Positions 9,068 through 15,630 of a stretch of DNA of 15,630 nucleotides are shown one piece after another; within the stretch, counting starts at the first letter, position 1; every line of letters begins with the position of its first letter. Below the pieces are notes generated by a model. It was not told the DNA's origin and searched no databases. It saw nothing but the letters and a program-made list of their open reading frames with translations. Location: contig NAVB01001228.1 of the NCBI GenBank assembly GCA_002179805.1, forward strand, positions 1 through 15,630. Reading direction: 5' to 3'. Position numbers and translations under genes: made by a program. This DNA comes from Acanthamoeba lenticulata. Lineage: Eukaryota > Discosea > Longamoebia > Acanthamoebidae.

Positions 9068-12000
9068 ATGAGGAGAACAGCTGCGTCGCTCGCGCAGAGA
9101 GGCACTTCCACATGTCTGTGGGCGGCCAACCGAGGCCGACTGGTGGCAGCTTCGTCGAGGCCTCTCTCGTCGCACAGCACGATGGAGCCCACGCTTGGTC
9201 GTCTTGCGGGCGCCTCGCGCTACCCCGTGCTGCCTCACTCTGCGCTGGCACGCTCCTGCGCCTCGACCTCAGCCTCGGCCTGGCGGCGCACCATCAGCTC
9301 CTCGCCTCTGGCCCTCAATCATCTTCATCTTTCCCCCACATTTGCGGCCTGCAGGCGCCACTACGCCACAGACACCTTGAGCCGTGCTTCCGCACCCGTA
9401 CTTCCCTCACCCTTCTTTGTTTCAATATGATTTGTTTAAATATTTATTCATTTATTTTTATTTTGTTTTTATTGAGTGACCTGATCTTGCACTCATGCAG
9501 GCGCTTGACGAGGGGCTGCGCCGAGTGCTCAACGAGGACCAGCAGAAAATGCTGCAGCAGGAGATCCTTCTCCTCGACGACGTCGCGGCCTTTCTCAAGA
9601 AGGTGCACGAGCCGCTCGTTTGCCACGACGGTTGTCTAAACGTTGGGGCCATCGTCGACGCAGATCGGGGCCGCGCAGGAGGACGTCGAGCTGCTGAAGC
9701 ACACGCGGGAGCAGCTGGACGAGCTGTTCCTGCTAGTGGTCGTGGGCGAGTTCAACGCCGGCAAGTCGGCCTTCCTCAACGCCATGCTCGGCAAGAAGTA
9801 CCTCAAGGAAGGAGGTGCATTCCCAATCCCAGTCCTTGTTGTTCTCGTTCTTCTTCTTCCTCTTGTTCATCCTCACATTTGCGCGCGCACTTTATGACAG
9901 TCGTGCCGACGACGAGCAAGATCACGTCGATCCGCTACGGCGAGACGGCGTCGACGGTCCTGCCCACCGAGGAACCCGACCGGGAGGTCATTTACCTGCC
10001 CGTCGACTGGCTTAAGGCACGCACGCCTCCGCTTACGGCCCAAGTCTGGGAGCCTGCATTTTTGTTATGTTTTTCATTTTTCATTTTTGATTTGTTTTTG
10101 TTTATATTTTTTGGGTTTATTTTATTTTCTTACAACGGCTTGGGACACAGGACCTGAACCTGGTCGACACGCCAGGCACCAACGCCATCCTCAAGTACCA
10201 CCAGCAGATCACGGAGCACTTTGTCCCGCGCAGCGACATGGTACACCACCGCCTTGACGGCCGTGCCGTGCCGGGACGATCATCTGGGAGCGGCGCTGAC
10301 GAAGGGTCGGCGCGTGCGGGCAGATCTTGTTCGTGACCAGCTCGGACCGCGCGCTGAGCGAGAGCGAGCACCAGTTCCTTGAGCGCATCCGCACGTGGAA
10401 GAAGAAGGTGGTGGTCGTGCTCCAGAAGGTCGACCTCCTCGAGGACGAGGCGCAGCTCGAGGAACTGCGCAGCTTCGTGAGCAAGGGCATGAGCCAGCTC
10501 CTCGGCATCCACCCCAAGTGCCGCCGCCCTCCCCGCCCTCCTCATTTTTGTCGACGGCCAACATGCGGGCGTCGGCGTGCAGGATTTTCCCGGTGTCGGC
10601 GCGGCAGGCCCTCAAGGCCAAGCAGCTCCTGGCCAAGCCCGACGCCTCGACCCAGGTCCGCCGCGCCGCTGTCCCACGCACGCAGAGTGATGACTGAAGT
10701 GATGCTGAACGGCGCGCGCGGGCGAACGTCATGTTTGCAGGACAAGGCCGAGGCGGCGGCGCTCTGGGACAAGTCGAGGTGGGCCGAGCTCGAGACCTAC
10801 ATCCTCCAGTCTCTCGACGCCGGCCAGCGCGCCAAGCTCAAGCTCAAGACCCCGCTCGGCGTGGCCCTCAACCTGCTCGGCAAGTACAAGGGTGCGGTCC
10901 TCCTACCCCCTTCCCATGTGGTCTTGCGCGCGTGAGTTTGACGTCGGGGTCGGCGGTCGCGCACGCACACACGCGCAGAGGTCAACGAGGGGCGACTGCA
11001 GGTGCTGGCCAAGGACATCGCCAGCATCCAGCACATCGAGGAGCAGCTCGACGAGTACCAGAAGGACATGAAGCGGGACTACGAGTTCCAGCAGAGCCGC
11101 ATCGACAATGTGCTGCTCGAGCTCGCCGACCGCGGCGACGCCTTCTTCGACCAACAGCTCTCGCTCCTCAACGTGCGCCTCCATGTGGTGGTGGGATTTT
11201 TCCGGGGAGCGCGAGCGGGAGAGCTCACTCTCCTCGGGTCTGGCGCGCAGTTCACGCAGTTGCTCCGGTCCGAGAAGCTGCGCGGCGAGTTCGAGCGGAC
11301 CGTCGTCGCGGAGACCGCCCTCCAGATCGAACGGCACGGCATTGATGGATAGCACGACTGGGCCTTGAGTGAATCTAAAGAATGTGTGTGTGCAGGAATG
11401 TGAGCGATCTGATCGACTGGACGGTGGAGAAGAACAGCAAGCAGTGGCGCCGGATGGTCGACTACGCGCTCGACCGCGCCGCCCTTCACGCCCAGGTCGG
11501 GCCCGCCAGCTCCCGCCCCTTCTCAGCACTTGCACCCTCGTGTCTGACACTTTCCCCTGGTCCACCTTCCAGAGCGAGGGCTTGATCGGGAAGGTGGAGT
11601 CCGAGTTCGAATACAACCGGACCAAGCTGCTCGAGACGATGGGCCAGGAGGTGCGCGGCGTGATCTCCTCCTACGATAAGTCCGAGGAGGCGCGCCAGCT
11701 CGCCACCGAGGTCCAAACGGCGATCTACTCCACGGCCGCGATCGAGATGACGGCTGTCGGTGTGGGCACGCTCGTGGTCGCTTCGCTCCTCGACGTCACC
11801 GTACGTCGTGCCATCATCATCACCATCGTCGTCTTCATCATGGAGTCGAGTCAACTTGATGATTAATATGATAAGCGCCCCACGCGCAGGGTGTGCTGGG
11901 CGCTGGTGCGCTCGCGTTGACCGGCCTGTGCGTGCTCCCCTACAAGCGCGCTCAGGTCAAGCGGGCCTTCAACGAGAAGATCACAAAGCTGCGTACCAGC

Positions 12001-12369
12001 ATGAAGGACGTCATTCGGGGACACTTTGACCGCGTATGTAGCGCCCGTGTGAGGCGGGTGAGAGCCGCACCAGTTGACTCAATGGTCGCGCTTGGACGCC
12101 AATGCAGGAGCTGGCCGACAGCATGCGCAAGATCCAGAACTCGGTGTCTCCCTACACGCTCTACATCAAGACCGAGAACGAGAAGGTGCGCACAGCTTTT
12201 GTCTACTCTCTCAGCCTTGGACCAGCTGCTCACCTGCACCAAACAGTTGGGCAAGACCAAGACGAAACTCGCGGAAACAACCAAGCGGGTGGCGAGCAGC
12301 ATGCACGAGATCGACTTGGCCTTCCAGAAAAACCAGAGCCCTGCTGAGCCTGAAGAAGAGGACCAGTGA
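9068..12369 (+). CDS. FZL: Bacterial-type/FZL-like dynamin GTPase, probably mitochondrial
   Basis: Fifteen exons: 9068-9397, 9501-9602, 9664-9814, 9901-10016, 10151-10240, 10324-10517, 10583-10655, 10741-10891, 10979-11172, 11251-11333, 11396-11495, 11573-11800, 11890-12033, 12108-12185, 12247-12369; 718 aa. The first about 100 residues (MRRTAASLAQRG... to RRHYATDT) are rich in Arg, Ser and Ala and nearly free of acid, a typical mitochondrial presequence. GTPase motifs: G1 GEFNAGKS (172-179), G2 PTT (197-199), G3 DTPG (239-242), G4 QKVD (297-300, Gln for the usual Asn). A helical stalk follows, then a membrane hairpin (about 587-621), LPYKR and a C-terminal helix (SPYTLYIKTENEK). This is the plan of plant FZL and bacterial dynamin-like proteins, which remodel membranes; plant FZL acts in chloroplasts. 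A mitochondrial role is inferred from the presequence. Two introns start with GC. Confidence 0.87.
10017..10150 (+). other. GC-AG intron in the dynamin-like gene
   Basis: The exon ends ...DWLK with AAG|GCACGC and the next begins DLNLVDTPG. Direct joining gives the family-typical LLK-D-(hydrophobic)-VDTPG order, and no GT donor nearby keeps both frame and motif. The intron is 134 nt, T-rich, and ends CACAG. Confidence 0.75.
11334..11395 (+). other. Second probable GC-AG intron in the dynamin-like gene
   Basis: The donor is CG|GCACGG and the acceptor TGCAG, phase 2, 62 nt. Splicing yields LQIERNVSDLIDW, matching the helix found in bacterial dynamin-like relatives. The reading frame otherwise hits TAG at 11350, and no GT in the required phase 2 exists between 11251 and that stop. 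Confidence 0.65.
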
Positions 12370-12471
12370 CGTTCGGGGCAGGGTCGACACAAATACAAAA
12401 CGTTTTCTTTTCTTTTTCGCTTTGTGTGCAAACCCTTGCTGCAACACGGCCGCTGCTTGCTTGTTGCGAAG

Positions 12472-14884
12472 ATGAGCGTGCGCGTCGACTCTGGAGAGTA
12501 CGATTGTGCCTGCCCTCCACCCTTCCTTCCCATAAATAGTTAACATCGAGCACCATCGCATAATCTTTTCTGAAAAATTGCACGCGATTATGCATTTCTG
12601 TTCATGCAGTATGCTGACTTCTTTGTTCTAGTGTTATTCGGCTCGTTCTGCAGTTCCTTAAGGAGAGCTCCCTCTTCAACACAATGCACACACTCCAGGT
12701 CTTCACTCTCTGCCCCCTCCCGACGCATAATCACTGGCACTTACCCATCTACGCCATCTTACGTACAGGAGGAGGCACAAATATCACTCAACACAGTCGA
12801 AAACATCGACAGCTTCACGTCGGATGTCACGCACGGCCGGTGGGACGCCGTGCTGCGCACCGTGGGCACCTTTTCCCTGCCCCAGTCCCTCGTCATCGAC
12901 CTTTACGAGCAGGTGCCGCCGTCCCTTGTCCCCGTCCCGTTGCGCCAACTGGCTGACCACGCCTATATGCTGGCCCACAAACGCACACACGCACATACTC
13001 GCAGATCGTGATCGAGATGATCGAGCTGAAGGAGAGCGAGACGGCGCGAGCCATGCTGCGCGACACGGCCCCCATGGTCCTTCTCCGCAGCCAGGACCCC
13101 GAACGCTACCTCCGGCTGCAGCGGCTTATCAACAAGCCCTTCTTCGATCACCGCGACGCCTACGCGGAGGGCTCCAACCGAGAGAAGCGACGCGCCGCCA
13201 TCGCCAAAGGTCTGCTTCTGCTGCTATTGCTGCCTTGCACAATCGTCCTTGTCCGGGCACTCGACTGACCAGCGCGCGTGTCGTGCGGTTGTATGGTTGT
13301 GCGTCTTCTATGCCAGCCCTGGCGGTCGAGGTCCAGGTGGTGCCGCCATCGCGCCTCATGGCACTCATCAACCAGGCCCTCAAATACCAGCAGATTCAAG
13401 GTACACCGTCCATCTTTTATTTATGATTTATTTAAATGAAGTATATTTCAAATACCTGTTTTTTAATTATTATTAATATTAAACATGTGAGCGTAGGTCT
13501 GCTGCCGCCAGGGACGGAGCTGGATCTGTTCCGAGGGACGACGGCTGTCCAGCAAGAGGAGGAAGAGACCTTCCCGACGCAGCTGGACAAGACCATCAAG
13601 TTTGGCGGCAAGTCGCACGCCGAGGCGGCGGCGTTTTCGCTCGACGGCCAGTCGCTGGTCACCGGCAGCGTCGACGGCTTCATCGAGGTGTGGGACTGGG
13701 TCACCGGCAAGCTCCGCAAGGACCTCCAGTACCAGGCCGAGGACAAGTTCATGATGCACGCCGAGTCCGTCTTCTGCCTCAGCTTCAACAAGGACAGCGA
13801 GCTCCTCGCCTCCGGCAGCCAGGATGGTCAGATCAAGGTCCGTCACAGCGTCATCATCGTCATTGTCGTCCTGCGCTGGCAATCAATTGACTGACACGAC
13901 CGAGCGCATGTACGCTACCAACAGGTGTGGCGCATGATGACGGGCAAGTGCCTGCGCAAGTTTGAGAAGGCGCACGTCGAGGGCGTCACCTGTGTCTGCT
14001 TTGCCGACGACTCGTCGCACATCCTCTCCGGCTCCTTTGACCACACCGTCCGGTGCGTGCCCCACCTTGCCCTCGCCCTCGCTTGTGGGCTTACGCGTGG
14101 TGGACGACAGGATCCACGGCCTGAAGTCGGGCAAGACGCTGAAGATCTTCCGCGGCCACACGTCCTACGTCAACGCCGCCATCTACTCAGAGGACGAGAA
14201 CTACGTACGGCCCTCGCCCATCAAATCAACGGTCGAATCGTCGCTTTTGCGCCCATGCGCATGTTGACACGCGCGCGCACAGGTGATCTCGGGGAGCAGC
14301 GACGGCACGGTGCGGGTGTGGGACGCCAAGACGACGGACTGCCTCCGCTTCTTCTCGCCCAGCGGGTCCGGGCGACACATCACGGAGCTCAGCTCCATCC
14401 ACTCGGTGGTCCTGTCGCCGCTCAACCCGGACTACATCCTCGTGGGCAGCAAGTCCAACACCGCCCACCTCATAGATCTCAAGGTTCGTCCTTGTCTTCT
14501 TCATCATCTTCGTCGTCGTCGTTCGAGCGGCTCATGTGGCCAACAACGTGCAGGGCAAGGTGGTCAAGTCCTACTTCTCGGGGAAGAAGGACGTGATCTT
14601 CCTCAAGTGCATCACCGCCCGGAAGGGCGGGTTCATCTACGCGGTGGGCGAGGACCGGCACCTCTACTGCTTCAACGCCAACTCGGGCAACCTCGACTAC
14701 ACCCTCATGGTACTCTTTTACATTCGCCGCTTGTTGTAGAGGCGCCTCTAACTCGTAGACGTCCGTGGACCTGCAGAATTTGCACGAGAAGGAGGTCATT
14801 GGCCTGGCGCACCACCCGCACAAGAACCTCATCGCCTCCTTTGCTGACGACGGTTTGATGAAGCTCTGGCGAGGCGAGAAGTGA
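12472..14884 (+). CDS. SMU1: SMU1 pre-mRNA splicing factor (LisH-CTLH-WD40)
   Basis: Eleven exons: 12472-12497, 12632-12698, 12769-12912, 13005-13209, 13317-13400, 13497-13837, 13925-14052, 14111-14204, 14283-14483, 14554-14709, 14759-14884; 523 aa, against 513 in human SMU1. Exon 1 is only 26 nt and codes MSVRVDSG plus two bases; joined to exon 2 it gives [16 protein letters not shown], the expected LisH start. CTLH-type sequence follows ([27 protein letters not shown]), then the SMU1-specific linker [10 protein letters not shown] and GLLPPG, then the WD40 propeller ([68 protein letters not shown]). Near end-to-end similarity makes orthology secure. SMU1 works with RED/IK in the nuclear spliceosomal B complex. 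Only about 100 nt separate it from the upstream dynamin-like stop. Confidence 0.95.
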
Positions 14885-15144
14885 AGCGAAAGGTGTCGGC
14901 GTTTCTTGTCGGTTGAAAAAGATCAACGAGCCCATCGCACAATTTATGGAGATTTTTCCCGCCAATCCAGGAGGTGCGGGCTCAACGAAAAGACCCGAGC
15001 AGAAGCGCGGGAGTTCTTGGATGCGAAGAAGCTCATTGTCGCGCCTCGCGCCATCGCCTCCACGCCGCCCGCATTCCCAGGTGGACGAAATCATTTCCTC
15101 CAATTGTAAAGGAAATCGAGGTCAACTCGATTGATTCCTGCAAT
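14885..15144. other. Spacer between SMU1 and the membrane-protein gene
   Basis: These 260 nt contain SMU1's 3' UTR and the promoter or 5' UTR of the next gene. Overlapping short open frames are present but show no family signal. A CCCAG at 15075-15079 could be an acceptor for an upstream untranslated or short coding exon; this is not established. Confidence 0.4.
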
Positions 15145-15630
15145 ATGGATGGCTTGCACACGGCGAGTTTCGATGAGGTTCTATCGGTCGAAGACATAAA
15201 TCTTGACGGCATGGAACACCAACCATCGGCGGAAAGCACTGTGGCCGCTGCATCTAATGGCGCTGCTTCGGGAAAGCGCAATCGCAAGAGCTGCTATGCC
15301 GAGCGATTTCCCGATCGCCGCGTCATCTTCATGCTGGCTGTGATGCAGCTCATGGGCTTTACCTTTCTCATCCTGGGCGGCTTCGTGCACAGTATTGTCG
15401 TCACCGTTTTGTGGGGCCTCCTTTCTCTCGCCCTCTACGTCTTCATCAGGTGGGCCAATTACCGCGGCTACAACGATACGTTGAGCGCCGCCGTTGCCCG
15501 TGGCCTGCTGATGGGCGCCTTTGCCCTATCCATCCTCTTCTACTACGAGGGCACCCACGGTACCGTGCACGAGATGATCGCGCGCGAGCCCAACACGAAG
15601 CTGTACGACAACGAGCTGATCAGCATGGAC
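15145..15630 (+). CDS. Unidentified multi-pass membrane protein, N-terminal part
   Basis: An open frame of 162 codons runs from ATG 15145 to the window edge without a stop or an obvious intron. The first about 55 residues are hydrophilic and acidic, ending in a basic patch (GKRNRKS), so probably cytosolic. Three hydrophobic segments follow: about residues 60-82 (VIFMLAVMQLMGFTFLILGG), 84-102 (VVTVLWGLLSLALYVFI) and 117-133 (ARGLLMGAFALSILFYY). The tail (about 135-162) is hydrophilic. GC-rich third positions agree with real coding sequence. I do not recognise the family, and the missing C-terminus prevents a call. An in-frame TGA at 14914 is the nearest upstream stop, and no earlier in-frame ATG occurs, so 15145 is the first possible start on unspliced sequence. 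Confidence 0.75.
   Translation, partial: MDGLHTASFDEVLSVEDINLDGMEHQPSAESTVAAASNGAASGKRNRKSCYAERFPDRRVIFMLAVMQLMGFTFLILGGFVHSIVVTVLWGLLSLALYVFIRWANYRGYNDTLSAAVARGLLMGAFALSILFYYEGTHGTVHEMIAREPNTKLYDNELISMD

Noticed and set aside
9420..9480. AT-rich stretch resembling a promoter
   Set aside because: It is the interior of the first intron of the dynamin-like gene; both splice borders and family phase agree.
10903..11625. 240-codon minus-strand open frame
   Set aside because: Antisense to dynamin-like exons and crosses several of their introns; no recognisable domain.
13925..14596. 223-codon plus-strand open frame in another phase
   Set aside because: Out of frame with the SMU1 WD40 repeats, reads through clear introns and has a low-complexity Arg/Ser-rich translation.

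Overview
The window is nuclear DNA from a GC-rich, intron-dense protist. Coding exons are GC-rich and are broken by many short (about 50-135 nt) GT-AG introns with lower-GC, pyrimidine-rich cores. The gene content (spliceosomal SMU1, a Polycomb-type RING protein, UBE3D, a mitochondrial dynamin-like GTPase, a type II GT61 glycosyltransferase) and compact spacing fit a free-living amoeba of the Acanthamoeba kind; that assignment is inference from content and style. Nothing resembles an operon, phage, insertion sequence or CRISPR array.

Layout. Left part, minus strand: the 5' exon of an HhH-GPD (endonuclease III-like) DNA glycosylase running off the left edge, then an eight-exon GT61 glycosyltransferase (1161-3543). 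A 174-nt divergent promoter region separates it from a plus-strand, two-exon RING1/RING2-type protein with a C-terminal RAWUL domain (3718-5495). Convergent to that is a small two-exon minus-strand gene for a 64-residue protein (5537-5821) that I reconstructed from splice signals. Next is about 0.65 kb without a convincing gene but with several hairpins. Then, all on plus: a MYND-finger plus UBE3D/HECT_2 protein in eight exons (6487-8949), a bacterial-type/FZL-like dynamin GTPase in 15 exons (9068-12369), the splicing factor SMU1 in 11 exons (12472-14884), and the 5' part of an unidentified multi-pass membrane protein (15145 to the right edge).

The genes are independent housekeeping units. 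Themes are DNA repair, secretory-pathway glycosylation, histone or protein ubiquitination (two E3-type proteins), mitochondrial membrane remodelling and pre-mRNA splicing. Gene models were built by eye: each junction was chosen so that GT/GC-AG borders, phase and family motifs agree, and each complete model sums to a whole number of codons. Most interesting: the unlisted-looking small spliced gene, the MYND-UBE3D fusion, the bacterial-type dynamin with two GC-AG introns, a catalytic PRC1-like protein in a unicellular organism, and a hairpin-rich intergenic stretch.
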